DNA of 64,000 nt from Aliikangiella coralliicola (GTDB lineage: Bacteria > Pseudomonadota > Gammaproteobacteria > Enterobacterales > Kangiellaceae): NCBI RefSeq assembly GCF_007004725.1, contig NZ_ML660160.1:124001-188000 (forward strand), written 5' to 3'. The translations under genes were made by a program, and so were the position numbers. The notes below the pieces were generated by a model. The model saw nothing but the letters and a program-made list of their open reading frames with translations, was not told the origin of the DNA and made no database searches. Below are positions 35,173 through 43,115 of the stretch, in pieces (the stretch's first letter is position 1; every line of letters begins with the position of its first letter).

Positions 35173-36362
35173 TGGAGCAGTTTGTTGATATTTTGATCAC
35201 CAAATCAGTTGGCATGATGTTATTACTGATCTTAATCCTCGCGGCAAGACCTGCAATTTTAAGGTGGCTAAATGCGCATGTTGCGTATCAATTGTGGTTG
35301 ATAGTACCTGTTTTTATTTTGCTTCCCGTTAACTGGATTGAAACCAACGTGATGCCGCAAGTGATGACTTTCTTTCCTGATGCTGATTTATCAATTCCGC
35401 AAATTCAGTCGGTCAATATTGAAGTTGATTCTCAATTCTCGGGACACTTACTTGCTATCTGGCTAGTTGGTGCACTGATGTCACTTTTCTTTTATGTAAC
35501 ACAGTATCGACGTTTATTACAGTCATTTAAAAAATCTGCTTATCAACTACCGACAGAATTACGGAAGCATCAATCGAATTTTAACTTCAATAATCTAAAA
35601 ACAGTTAACACAAAATTAATTAATGTTCCTGCCATTCTAGGCGTCTTTAAACCCTATTTAATACTACCTGAAGGGTTTGAAAAGCTGACAGTAAATAGAC
35701 AGGCTATAGTCCTAAGTCATGAGTTTTATCACTTGAGACGCAGAGACTATCAAGTCAATATGGTCAGAGTTTTATTTAAATGCATTTTCTGGTTTAACCC
35801 ATTCATTTTTTGGGCGGACAAATATCTGGAGGCCGATCAAGAAATGTCTTGTGATTTAGGGGTGCTCCAATCGAGCGATGATTTTGGTGCAAGACAATAC
35901 GGTGAAGCGCTGATTGATGCGTTAATTGGGTCAAATCAGTCCGGTTTAGTCAGTCAGTGGAATTATACTTCATTAATTAAGGAAAGAGTAAAAATGTTAA
36001 AAAATATCAAACAGAAAAAATGGCACAGTTGGGTAGTTGGCGTTTTTGCTATGGCGTCTATGTGGGGAGCAAGCAGCGTTATTGGAAACGAGACCAGTGT
36101 TGATACTGCTGTGACACCAAAAAAAATTATAGCGCCGCGGTATCCTGCGCAAGCAGCAATGGACGGTGTTGAAGGTTGGGTCAGATTTCAATTTGATTTA
36201 GAAAATGATGGTACTCCCGTCAATGTAAAGGTCATTGCATCTGAGCCTGAAGGTATCTTCAATGATGCTGCAACTGATGCCTTTTTACAATGGACCTTTA
36301 TTACTGAGGATGGTGCGATGGAAAATCAACGATACACCATGGAATTTAAAACGGGTCAGTGA
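35169..36362 (+). CDS. BlaR1/MecR1-type M56 protease with C-terminal TonB-like domain
   Basis: A 397-residue membrane protease. N-terminal helices (residues about 10-60 and 95-115) precede the cytoplasmic M56 motif HEFYH at residues 184-188, with EADQEMSCD providing the downstream Glu. A last membrane helix (about 285-305) is followed not by a penicillin-sensing domain but by a TonB C-terminal-like domain (about 315-395, APRYPAQAAMDGVEGWVRFQ). This BlaR-TonB fusion occurs in other Gammaproteobacteria. It probably senses something in the periplasm and cleaves the BlaI repressor (inference). It overlaps the repressor gene by 4 bp. Confidence 0.88.
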   Translation: MMEQFVDILITKSVGMMLLLILILAARPAILRWLNAHVAYQLWLIVPVFILLPVNWIETNVMPQVMTFFPDADLSIPQIQSVNIEVDSQFSGHLLAIWLVGALMSLFFYVTQYRRLLQSFKKSAYQLPTELRKHQSNFNFNNLKTVNTKLINVPAILGVFKPYLILPEGFEKLTVNRQAIVLSHEFYHLRRRDYQVNMVRVLFKCIFWFNPFIFWADKYLEADQEMSCDLGVLQSSDDFGARQYGEALIDALIGSNQSGLVSQWNYTSLIKERVKMLKNIKQKKWHSWVVGVFAMASMWGASSVIGNETSVDTAVTPKKIIAPRYPAQAAMDGVEGWVRFQFDLENDGTPVNVKVIASEPEGIFNDAATDAFLQWTFITEDGAMENQRYTMEFKTGQ

Positions 36363-36371
36363 TATGAAAAG

Positions 36372-36690
36372 AACGTCGGCTCATACTCAAACTGCGAGGC
36401 TTAAACAGATGGCCAGACGGTATCTGACAATTAGATGGATTGTAATTTGTTATCCGAAGCGGTCATAGATAAATTCCCTCTCCTAGAAGGAGAGGGCTAG
36501 GGAGAGGTTGAAAGCTTTGGAGTTTAGATAGAACAAGAGCTTTAAACGTCGGCTCATATTCAAACTGAGAGGCTTAAACAGATGGCCAGGCGGTATCTGA
36601 CAATTAGCTGGATTGTAATTTATTATCCGAAGCGGTCATAGATAAATTCCCTCTCCTGGAAGGAGAGGGCGAAAGCTTTGGAGTTTAGAT
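36372..36690. repeat. tandem duplication of about 150 bp carrying CCCTCTCC palindromes
   Basis: Copy 1 is 36372-36529 and copy 2 is 36545-36690. Both start AACGTCGGCTCATA and end TTTGGAGTTTAGAT. Copy 2 lacks 12 bases (TAGGGAGAGGTT). Each contains CCCTCTCC, loop, GGAGAGGG, a REP-type hairpin. A related C-rich palindrome follows at 36713-36760. Confidence 0.85.
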
Positions 36691-37224
36691 TATACCTGGG
36701 AGAACTTAGGCTTTTTTCCCCTTTCCCCAACCCACTCCTGGTGGGAAAGGAGGTTAACAATCAACGTCTCCATCGGGGGAATTGCCACTGCTAATGTCAG
36801 ATGCTATCTAGACCGAGATTTATAAGTGTAAGAATCAATCACACTTCCCCAATTGATGTGCTCACCAAACTACCTTATGGAAGTGTTCAAAAGCACTGGA
36901 ACGACTTTTATTTTTATTGATGTTTCTAGTGTAAAAAATACTTTATAAATTTATTAGATGCTCACTTTAAAAAAATTGTTTTTATTCTCTATTTGAGATA
37001 AAAAATAAAACAGTTTAAAAATCAATCACTTTACCCCTATTGATCTCGAATCGCTTACTTTGACAATGGACAATTGCTTACAGAGATAGTCGAGTTCTCC
37101 CCCTGTTATATCTCAAAATTATTTCGTTTAATAGCCCCACTTGATCGAGCGAAGGGAAGCAGTACAGCTGGTCAGGTTAATAATCCAATCGGATATTATC
37201 AATTTATCGTAAAGGAAACGAGAC
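36691..37224. promoter_or_regulatory. leader region of partner gene 1 with a repeated hairpin motif
   Basis: The motif AATCAATCAC … CCCC-ATTGAT occurs at 36833-36857 and again at 37019-37044. In each, ATCAAT pairs with ATTGAT around a CACTT.CCCC core. The spacing is about 187 bp. They could be regulator sites for the partner/metalloprotease unit. No gene is visible. Confidence 0.5.
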
Positions 37225-38127
37225 ATGAAGAAACTAACCACTCTTACCGCCGCTATTTCATTTGCCTTGCTGGGACAGCATGCTATTGCAAAAGGTGGTA
37301 TTAACATGGATGACATGCTAGGAAAGGCAGACCTGGTTATTCAAGGAAAAGTTGTCGATATTAGTTACAAAGATTCTGCGGAAGGACTGCCGCATACTTT
37401 TGTAACATACAAAGTTGACGAATTAATATCTGGCGCTACCGGACAAAAAGAAATTACTTTACGTTTTATCGGTGGACAAAAGAAAGAAGGCCATGTGATT
37501 CGCTACCTTTCTGTTTCAGATGTTCCCGAGTTTGAACAAGGGGAAAGTGACGTTTTATTTATCAGTAAAAACAATCAGGCAATTTGCCCATTGGTCAGTT
37601 GTAGCAAAGGCCGGTTTCGAAATCTAAGTGGTATTGTTGCTAGCGAAGATGGTCAACCATTGCTATTAACGGCTAATCAAACTTATGAATTAGGCCGTGA
37701 AAGTATGATTGGACAAATCGCGAGTACTAATCGTAAAGAAGGATTTTCTAAAGGTGTGAGTAACGTGCAAGGCGAATCTGCTGGTTCGGCAATGCAATCG
37801 AAAAAAGGCGCAGCAATGCTTGATGTTGTTAGCTTTGTGGCTAATCTTAAAGAGCGTGCCTACGCAATGAAGTCAAAAGGAAAAATCCGCCAGTCAATTT
37901 TCAAGTCAGCTAATATCAAGACTGACTTTTCTACTTCGCTATTCAAAGCGGCTGCGCCCAAGTCGGTAGCGAAAACACTCACCAGAGACGCACAACAAAA
38001 ACAAGCACAAACTAATCGAAGTAAAAGTGACTTTGATCGCTGGGAAGAGGAAATGGTGCGCAAGAACGGGGGCGATCCCGTGATTACAAAACCACAGGGT
38101 CGATCAACTCTACGTAAGCAAAACTAA
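37225..38127 (+). CDS. secreted partner protein 1 of a metalloprotease (OB/NTR-like domain, unknown family)
   Basis: Signal peptide MKKLTTLTAAISFALLGQHA ending IA, then a domain (about residues 28-135) reading ADLVIQGKVVDIS, LPHTFVTYKVDELISG, ITLRFIGGQ and CPLVSCSKGRF. The same landmarks, including the C-x2-V-x-C-x2-GRF pair, occur in the protein at 45246-46142. I recognise this ADLV-G-V type domain only as one often found with matrixin-like metalloproteases; an OB/NTR-like fold is inference. The C-terminal half is basic and low in complexity, then ends in FDRWEEEMVRKNGGDP, again shared. The gene is followed 185 bp later by a metalloprotease gene. Possible roles are inhibitor, chaperone or anchor. 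GGAAA precedes the ATG. Confidence 0.7.
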   Translation: MKKLTTLTAAISFALLGQHAIAKGGINMDDMLGKADLVIQGKVVDISYKDSAEGLPHTFVTYKVDELISGATGQKEITLRFIGGQKKEGHVIRYLSVSDVPEFEQGESDVLFISKNNQAICPLVSCSKGRFRNLSGIVASEDGQPLLLTANQTYELGRESMIGQIASTNRKEGFSKGVSNVQGESAGSAMQSKKGAAMLDVVSFVANLKERAYAMKSKGKIRQSIFKSANIKTDFSTSLFKAAAPKSVAKTLTRDAQQKQAQTNRSKSDFDRWEEEMVRKNGGDPVITKPQGRSTLRKQN

Positions 38128-38312
38128 ATTACCCAGTATCAAATTTTTTCTAAGTTAACTTTTTATATCACTTTTCCATTTTCAATCTTTCGGTGTTGAT
38201 TCTCCGAAACGAAAATGAAGATATTAGAATTGGCTTATCAGAAAAAATATATTCAATTCAAACTTATTGAAGTTTGAATGGTAAAGGACAACTTTTTTTC
38301 GAGGACGAAATC

Positions 38313-39413
38313 ATGAAACGATTAATTTTAACTGCGATAACTCTGGCCTGTTTTACTTTTATTTCACAGGTTGATGCAGCCGCATGGAGAACTTGTAACG
38401 GAAACAAAATTAAATGGGGCAGCAATACAAAAACGATGCGCGCCAGCAATGTAAGCTTTGCCGCAGGTGGGTCTTATCTGAGTGCATTGCAAACGGTGAT
38501 TAGCCGCGTCAACGACAACCCTAGTAAATTTAATTTCAATTTGGTGACGGGCGATACTTCCGTTGGATTTGATAATGGACAAAATGAAACCTGGTTTACC
38601 AATGACGCGGCAGCATTAAATGGTGCGCCAGCCGTGGCATTTACCTGGAGCCACTGTTACTGGTTTTTTGGATGGCACTATGGCATTGATGAAGTCGACG
38701 TATTGTTTAATAACAATGTGAGTTACACCAGTTCGTCAAATAAATCTTCTTCAATTACTTATGGTGGTTCGTTCCGCCCATTCAGAACCACTGCCACCCA
38801 TGAATTTGGACACGCAATGGGATTGCTCCATGAAAACCGCTACTACAATATAATGGGACAAGACTGGGATTTTATTCACGCCAATGGTAACAGTACGCGC
38901 GCATACCTGGGAGAAGATGCTGCCAATGGTTCAGTTATTCTGTATGGAACCACTACCGGAAATATGCAAGATGTTTCACTCGCACATCATAAATATCTTG
39001 GAACAAGTGGAGAGTACAGTACGCATCAGTCAACTCGGTTGTTGAATGGGGCTGGTGGAAACCTGGCGAGCTTTACCAATAGTGGAGAGCGCGTTTATCG
39101 AGTTAATAAAGGGCAAAGTGTGCGTTTGGAACTCACCGCAGAAAATAATGGTAAGTCGACTCAAAACCCACAGGTTGGATACTATATTTCTACCAACAAT
39201 ATTATTTCCACCGGTGATCAAAATATTGGAACAGGTTCCTTAACATTAACGCGCAATATTCCTTATACCTTTCAACGTTCGCTGACAATTCCTTCGAGTT
39301 TAAACTCTGGGCAGTATTACTGGATTGGTGCAGTTATCGATAATAATAATGCGATTGCCGAATCATCAGGCGTTAATAATGCGACATACCTGAGGATATA
39401 CGTGAACTATTAA
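38313..39413 (+). CDS. secreted matrixin/metzincin-like zinc metalloprotease 1
   Basis: Signal peptide MKRLILTAITLACFTFISQV ending DA. The catalytic domain (about residues 25-215) has HEFGHAMGLLHE (His163, His167, His173), the HEXXHXXGXXH zinc site of metzincins, with NIMG a few residues later as the probable Met-turn. The C-terminal part (about 225-366) is a CARDB-like beta-sandwich (VRLELTAENNGKSTQNPQVG … GVNNATYLRIYV). GAGG lies eight bases before ATG 38313, so the longer frame from 38274 is not used. It is paired with the secreted partner gene upstream. The paralogue at 46189 shares the catalytic and CARDB-like parts and adds more domains. Confidence 0.88.
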   Translation: MKRLILTAITLACFTFISQVDAAAWRTCNGNKIKWGSNTKTMRASNVSFAAGGSYLSALQTVISRVNDNPSKFNFNLVTGDTSVGFDNGQNETWFTNDAAALNGAPAVAFTWSHCYWFFGWHYGIDEVDVLFNNNVSYTSSSNKSSSITYGGSFRPFRTTATHEFGHAMGLLHENRYYNIMGQDWDFIHANGNSTRAYLGEDAANGSVILYGTTTGNMQDVSLAHHKYLGTSGEYSTHQSTRLLNGAGGNLASFTNSGERVYRVNKGQSVRLELTAENNGKSTQNPQVGYYISTNNIISTGDQNIGTGSLTLTRNIPYTFQRSLTIPSSLNSGQYYWIGAVIDNNNAIAESSGVNNATYLRIYVNY

Positions 39414-39443
39414 TATTTGTCCTAAGCAGCAAATTATTAATTG

Positions 39444-39470
39444 AGGCCGACTACTAAGTCGGCCTTTTTG
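39444..39470 (+). terminator. rho-independent terminator of metalloprotease 1
   Basis: AGGCCGACT, loop ACTA, AGTCGGCCT then TTTTG: a perfect 9-bp stem and T run, 31 bp after the stop. Confidence 0.9.
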
Positions 39471-39500
39471 TGCATGGCTTTAAATTGAAAGATCTTTTTA

Positions 39501-39528
39501 TTGACATATTCCTATATAGGAATATAGT
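39501..39528 (+). promoter_or_regulatory. promoter and ArsR operator; predicted leaderless transcript
   Basis: -35 TTGACA (39501), 16-bp spacer, -10 TATAGT (39523). The perfect 20-bp palindrome ATATTCCTATATAGGAATAT (39506-39525) fills the spacer, a likely operator for the ArsR protein encoded next. Seven bases after the -10 is the ATG at 39535, so the mRNA would start at or beside the start codon. Confidence 0.8.
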
Positions 39529-39534
39529 ATGGTT

Positions 39535-39879
39535 ATGGCACGAACACGGACTACCTTTGACTCATTTAACGCAATAGCAGAACCCAAACGCCGGGAGCTG
39601 ATAGAAGCGCTCGTGGGTAAAGAACTGACCGTTAGTCAAATTGTTGAAACCCTGGGGTGGAGTCAACCCATGGTCTCGAAACATCTTAGTGTTCTGAAAC
39701 AAGTAAATCTGGTTTTAGAAAGAAAAGAAGGCCGATTTCGTGTCTATCGAGTGAACGCCGCTCAGTTGAAACCGATACAAGATTGGGTCATCCAGTTTGA
39801 GCAGTATTGGAGTAACAACTTGGATCACCTGGAAGACTATTTAAACAAAATTCAATCGAAAGAGGTGAAGGATGAGTAA
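39535..39879 (+). CDS. ArsR-family regulator
   Basis: A 114-residue winged-helix regulator: FNAIAEPKRRELIEALVG, LTVSQIVETLGWSQPMVSKH, then RKEGRFRVYRVNAAQLKPI. No ArsR-type metal cysteines are seen; it belongs to the subgroup paired with AHSA1/SRPBCC proteins. ATG 39535 (MARTRTTF) is chosen: it lies at the predicted transcription start, whereas ATG 39529 would lie upstream of it. Its end overlaps the AHSA1 gene by 8 bp. It probably represses its own operon through the 39506 palindrome. Confidence 0.88.
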   Translation: MARTRTTFDSFNAIAEPKRRELIEALVGKELTVSQIVETLGWSQPMVSKHLSVLKQVNLVLERKEGRFRVYRVNAAQLKPIQDWVIQFEQYWSNNLDHLEDYLNKIQSKEVKDE

Positions 39880-40378
39880 TGAAGTAAAAGTACAACCATC
39901 AATATTAACGCGTGAATATGACGCGCCGAGACAATTAGTTTTTGATGCCTGGACCCAGGTTGAACATCTAAAAAACTGGCAAAAACCTCAGCAAGGATTC
40001 ACCTGTGAATATGTTGTAGACGACATTAGACCTGGTGGCTCGACACTACACAAAATGACTGCACCGAATGGATTTGAAATGTGGTTATTGACAAAGTTTG
40101 AAGAAATCAATCCACCTGAAAGCATCGTGTTTAGGCAATATATGTCAAATGAAGCCGGTGAAATTTTACCTAATCCACAAATGCCTAATTGGCCGAAAGA
40201 AATGCGAGCGACTATCAAGCTCGAAGAAGCGAACGGGAAAACTCAATTGCAATTTATCTGGGAGCCGGTTGAACCCACTCAGGAAGAAGCAGATGTATTT
40301 GACGCGTCACGTGCTGATCATGGAAAAGGTTGGGGAGCCGGACTGGACCAACTGACAAATTATCTTGGAAGTTTATAA
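39872..40378 (+). CDS. SRPBCC/AHSA1-family protein
   Basis: A 168-residue START/Bet v1-like lipid or ligand-binding fold of the AHSA1 family: REYDAPRQLVFDAWTQVEHL, DIRPGGSTLHKMTAPNG, FIWEPVEPTQEEADVF and GWGAGLDQLTNYL. Such proteins are commonly coupled to ArsR regulators. The ribosome site AAAGAGGTGAAGG lies inside the end of the ArsR gene. Ligand unknown. A good terminator follows at 40444. Confidence 0.9.
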   Translation: MSNEVKVQPSILTREYDAPRQLVFDAWTQVEHLKNWQKPQQGFTCEYVVDDIRPGGSTLHKMTAPNGFEMWLLTKFEEINPPESIVFRQYMSNEAGEILPNPQMPNWPKEMRATIKLEEANGKTQLQFIWEPVEPTQEEADVFDASRADHGKGWGAGLDQLTNYLGSL

Positions 40379-40443
40379 TTAATTTATTAATAAGTTCGTT
40401 AGAAATAACGAGAAATAATTTTAGTAATTTTTCCTTTCTGTTG

Positions 40444-40470
40444 CGCTCCGAATTAATCGGAGCGTTCTTT
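40444..40470 (+). terminator. rho-independent terminator of the ArsR-AHSA1 operon
   Basis: CGCTCCGA, loop ATTAA, TCGGAGCG then TTCTTTT. Perfect 8-bp stem. Confidence 0.88.
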
Positions 40471-40496
40471 TATTCAATGATTAAACCTGCCTTAAC

Positions 40497-41042
40497 CTAG
40501 TCATCAAAAATGCTGGAAATCACTATCCCTGCGACAACTGCTTCGAGCAATGGTGTTCTCACGTGACCACAGCGGGTACTGTGATAATGGGCGTGATAGT
40601 GTCCATAGTCATCGTAGTAACCATAGTCGAAATCATAATAGTTACCGTAGCGGTCATAGTATCCATAATATCGGCCATAGTATCGATCGTAGTAATCGCC
40701 GTGATGATGTGAATGTCCTGAATGATAGTGCCGACGCGAACGATGGCTGGAGTAATGACGAGAATTTGAATGAGAGTGGCTGCTCGCGTAGTACTTTCGA
40801 TGCTTGTTGTTTTTACGTTTTTTGGCACTGTATTTCTTGTGTTTGTTCACATATTTTCTGTGTGATTTAGCATTGTGACGTTTAGAATAATGTGAATCTG
40901 AACGGTGTGATTTTGAATGATGAGAATGGCTTCTATGCTTCTCGGCACTATGCTTCGAATGATTACGATCTGAAGCCTGGCTGAATGTACTGAAGGCTAG
41001 AAATATGGTTAACAAGACGCTCGTTATCAATGATTTTTTCAT
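40497..41042 (-). CDS. secreted His/Ser/Tyr-rich low-complexity protein
   Basis: Signal peptide MKKSLITSVLLTIFLAFSTF ending SQA. The middle (about residues 25-115) is dominated by His, Ser, Lys and Arg (SHSHHSKSHRSDSH and similar). Residues about 115-160 are rich in Tyr, Asp and Gly (YYGRYYGYYDRYGNYYD). The C-terminus is ordinary and hydrophobic (LLEAVVAGIVISSIFDD). The composition suggests metal binding or an extracellular matrix role; both are inference. Two long frames on the opposite or shifted strand are by-products of the His codons. GGAAG precedes the ATG. Confidence 0.8.
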   Translation of the reverse strand: MKKSLITSVLLTIFLAFSTFSQASDRNHSKHSAEKHRSHSHHSKSHRSDSHYSKRHNAKSHRKYVNKHKKYSAKKRKNNKHRKYYASSHSHSNSRHYSSHRSRRHYHSGHSHHHGDYYDRYYGRYYGYYDRYGNYYDFDYGYYDDYGHYHAHYHSTRCGHVRTPLLEAVVAGIVISSIFDD

Positions 41043-41516
41043 GATTTCTTCCCGCTAATGAATATTATTGAGACTGGTATTTTAGAAACAGTCTATTGGG
41101 AGTAAGCTGAATGGTGACTGAAGAGATTTTAGATAATTGAAAACTACTGGTGGAACTAAATGTAAATAAGAGTTCCTGATGAGTGTCAACGTAAACGACT
41201 CTTGTCGTCTCGACCGCAGTGGAGAGATCTCCCAAAGGCATAGAGAGCTACACACTAAAATAAACCCGCTCAGGATTACCTTTTTTAGTTTGATTTTTTG
41301 TGGTATTCGCAGCTAGGTGCAAGTTTGTAGGAGATCTCTCCGCTGCGGTCGAGATGACAATGAGGAGTAGACTCTGTAAAGAGGGGGAAGTTAAGAGCAC
41401 TTATTTAACTATAATATATCTGGTGAAAGTAAGCGGGTATTATTCAGTTTTAAATGAGCAGTCGGTTTGGTATCCAAGACTACTAACCATGTATTCATTA
41501 AGAAAAGGAGATTGAA
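41043..41516. repeat. gap with a 157-bp inverted-repeat element (41203-41359)
   Basis: The left arm TGTCGTCTCGACCGCAGTGG (41203 on, continuing AGAGATCTCC) and the right arm GGAGATCTCTCCGCTGCGGT (41330 on, continuing CGAGATGACA) are complementary over about 30 bp with two mismatches. The unique centre is about 97 bp. It looks like a MITE or a folded RNA. A frame at 41300-41515 crosses it and is not supported. Confidence 0.75.
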
Positions 41517-42203
41517 ATGAAAAATTCTGCTAAGCATATTGTGATTGCTATTGCGTTCGCTCTTATTTTAGTGGCAATAACGTTAACAGTCGGGTGGCTC
41601 TTCTATTCTGAAGCAGGAAAAACAATCGAGGATTTTTATTTAAAGTTAGGTGAACTATCTTTGCAGGTAGCAATCATCGTTATTGTCGGAACGATAATTA
41701 AGTCACTTTTTGACTGGAGTATGTCACAGCATTCACGTCAGGTTGAAGTTTCTGAATCTCGCAAGGAACTGATGAAGCGAATGCGTTCAGTACATGTCAC
41801 AATTGCAAATGCCAGAGACTTGATGGTGGCACACCAGAGTGCCAAAAGTTGGGCTGAACAATCGAGGCGGTTATTAAACCTTTTGCCGGAGGTAGAAGAT
41901 CTTGCTGAAGATGTGAAAGTTTCGAGTGGAATGTTTAAAAATAGAGATTCTATCGTGAGCGGAATTGAAGGTATCGCCGATTACTTAAATAAATGTAGTA
42001 GCGAGTACATTGAGCATCATGATGCCGTCGATAGTGGTTACAGGAAAAAGCAAAAACTCGAAAACACAATAGTTGATAATCAGATGAGCTGGGTTAAAGA
42101 TTTTATGGATGCAGGAGAGTTTTATCAAAAGGAATACCTGTCAAATCTTGATAAGTCTAAAGGTGTTATGCGTACGGAAATTTATGGCGGCGTGCATGGG
42201 TGA
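41517..42203 (+). CDS. membrane protein with long helical domain, next to the R-body genes
   Basis: Strong AAAAGGAG before the ATG. Two membrane helices (about residues 8-30 and 47-68) are followed by about 150 residues of charged helix (SRKELMKRMRSVHVTIANAR, LLNLLPEVEDLAEDV), probably a cytoplasmic coiled-coil-like domain. No family recognised. It lies 217 bp upstream of the first rebB gene in the same direction, close enough to belong to the locus but with its own gap. A role in R-body assembly or release is only a guess. Confidence 0.7.
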   Translation: MKNSAKHIVIAIAFALILVAITLTVGWLFYSEAGKTIEDFYLKLGELSLQVAIIVIVGTIIKSLFDWSMSQHSRQVEVSESRKELMKRMRSVHVTIANARDLMVAHQSAKSWAEQSRRLLNLLPEVEDLAEDVKVSSGMFKNRDSIVSGIEGIADYLNKCSSEYIEHHDAVDSGYRKKQKLENTIVDNQMSWVKDFMDAGEFYQKEYLSNLDKSKGVMRTEIYGGVHG

Positions 42204-42420
42204 AGGCTCATTTTGTACGTCACGTTAGTGGTACGTGAATTTGATTTTGAGATATTTAATCAAGCGCTCACGAGTAATTTATCATAACAAGAAGCGTTTT
42301 CGCTAAATAAAACCATGACTGAAAAATAGACCTTTACCTTCACGAAAATATGGCCTTTACTTAGGGAGCTAATCATTTTTGGTCGTTCACCAAAAACAAC
42401 AACCATACAAGGAAAAGATA
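42204..42420 (+). promoter_or_regulatory. leader of the reb genes
   Basis: A 217-bp gap that presumably holds the promoter. Related sequences TAGACCTTTACC (42328) and TGGCCTTTACT (42351) occur about 23 bp apart. The ribosome site AAGGAAAAG precedes ATG 42421. No consensus promoter could be fixed. Confidence 0.35.
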
Positions 42421-42639
42421 ATGGCTGAGACAGTAAATCCCCAGGTAACAGATGCAATCACACAAACGAATGTTGAAGTTGTTGGCGAGTCGCCTGCGAT
42501 GGCGATGGGCTCGTTATATCAAACGATTGGTAATTCCGTTGCAATGGCGGCAGCGAATGCGGTGTATGCTCAGCAACAGGCAAATGTTACCTATCAGACA
42601 GCAACAACCATGGGCGTTAAGGCATTGTTAGATACCTGA
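42421..42639 (+). CDS. rebB: RebB-family R-body protein 1
   Basis: A 72-residue RebB protein. The whole length matches the family pattern: ITQTNVEVVGESPAMAMG, SLYQTIGNSVAMAAANA and AQQQANVTYQTATTMGVKAL. RebB is a main structural subunit of R-bodies, large coiled protein ribbons first known from Caedibacter kappa particles and coded in many free-living Proteobacteria. It ends right after the core, like classical short RebB. ATG has AAGGA in front. The next rebB paralogue begins 36 bp later. Confidence 0.92.
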   Translation: MAETVNPQVTDAITQTNVEVVGESPAMAMGSLYQTIGNSVAMAAANAVYAQQQANVTYQTATTMGVKALLDT

Positions 42640-42675
42640 TTATGTTTTTAAATATTGTAAAAACTAGAGGATATT

Positions 42676-43113
42676 ATGGCTGATCCTACTCTCGTTAACT
42701 CTCAAATAACCGATGCCGTGACCCAGACCAATACAAAGGTTTTAGGCGAGGCGCCCGCAATGGCAATGGGAAGCCTTTACCAAACCATTGGAAATGCTAT
42801 AGCAATGGCGGCCGCCAATGCTGTTTACGCTCAACAACAGTCGAATATTGTCTATCAAGCGGCAACGACAATGTGTGTGAAAGCATTGTTAGGTGGTGGT
42901 GCAATAGGCAACATAACAATGCCCGGCAATATTAATGAAAATTCATCGAAGATATTGGAAGAGCAAATTAATATGTTGAAGGCACAAGTGGAAAAAGCGA
43001 AAGCTGCGGAGAAAAAGGCGGCGAAAACCGCAGCTAAAAAGTCGCCTGAAAAGCGCACTTCGATAAAAAGAAAAAACACGAGTAAGTCTGCTACCAAAAA
43101 AGCGGGTAAATAA
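42676..43113 (+). CDS. rebB: RebB-family R-body protein 2 with Lys/Ala-rich C-terminal tail
   Basis: Residues 1-75 are a RebB core nearly the same as the upstream gene (VTQTNTKVLGEAPAMAMGSL, then YQTIGNAIAMAAANAVYAQQ). An extension follows: a Gly/Asn linker (76-95), a coiled coil (about 95-118, EEQINMLKAQVEKAKAAEKK) and a basic histone-H1-like tail (about 118-145, rich in K, A, S, T). The tail is not part of ordinary RebB and could bind DNA, membranes or other subunits (inference). AGAGG lies five bases before the ATG. The stop is two bases before the ATG of the next gene. Confidence 0.9.
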   Translation: MADPTLVNSQITDAVTQTNTKVLGEAPAMAMGSLYQTIGNAIAMAAANAVYAQQQSNIVYQAATTMCVKALLGGGAIGNITMPGNINENSSKILEEQINMLKAQVEKAKAAEKKAAKTAAKKSPEKRTSIKRKNTSKSATKKAGK

Positions 43114-43115
43114 CT

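Noticed and set aside
36235-36468. Frame running out of the M56 gene
   Set aside because: Out-of-frame shadow of the TonB-like domain and the duplicated REP unit.
37225-38127. Naming the partner protein a TIMP-type protease inhibitor
   Set aside because: The domain only loosely recalls NTR/OB folds; the primary sequence does not prove inhibition.
40550-40870. Frames on both strands over the His-rich gene
   Set aside because: Produced by CAT/CAC-rich codons; only the 40497-41042 frame has a signal peptide and a ribosome site.
41300-41515. 71-codon frame before the membrane gene
   Set aside because: Crosses the inverted repeat, no ribosome site, no recognisable protein features.
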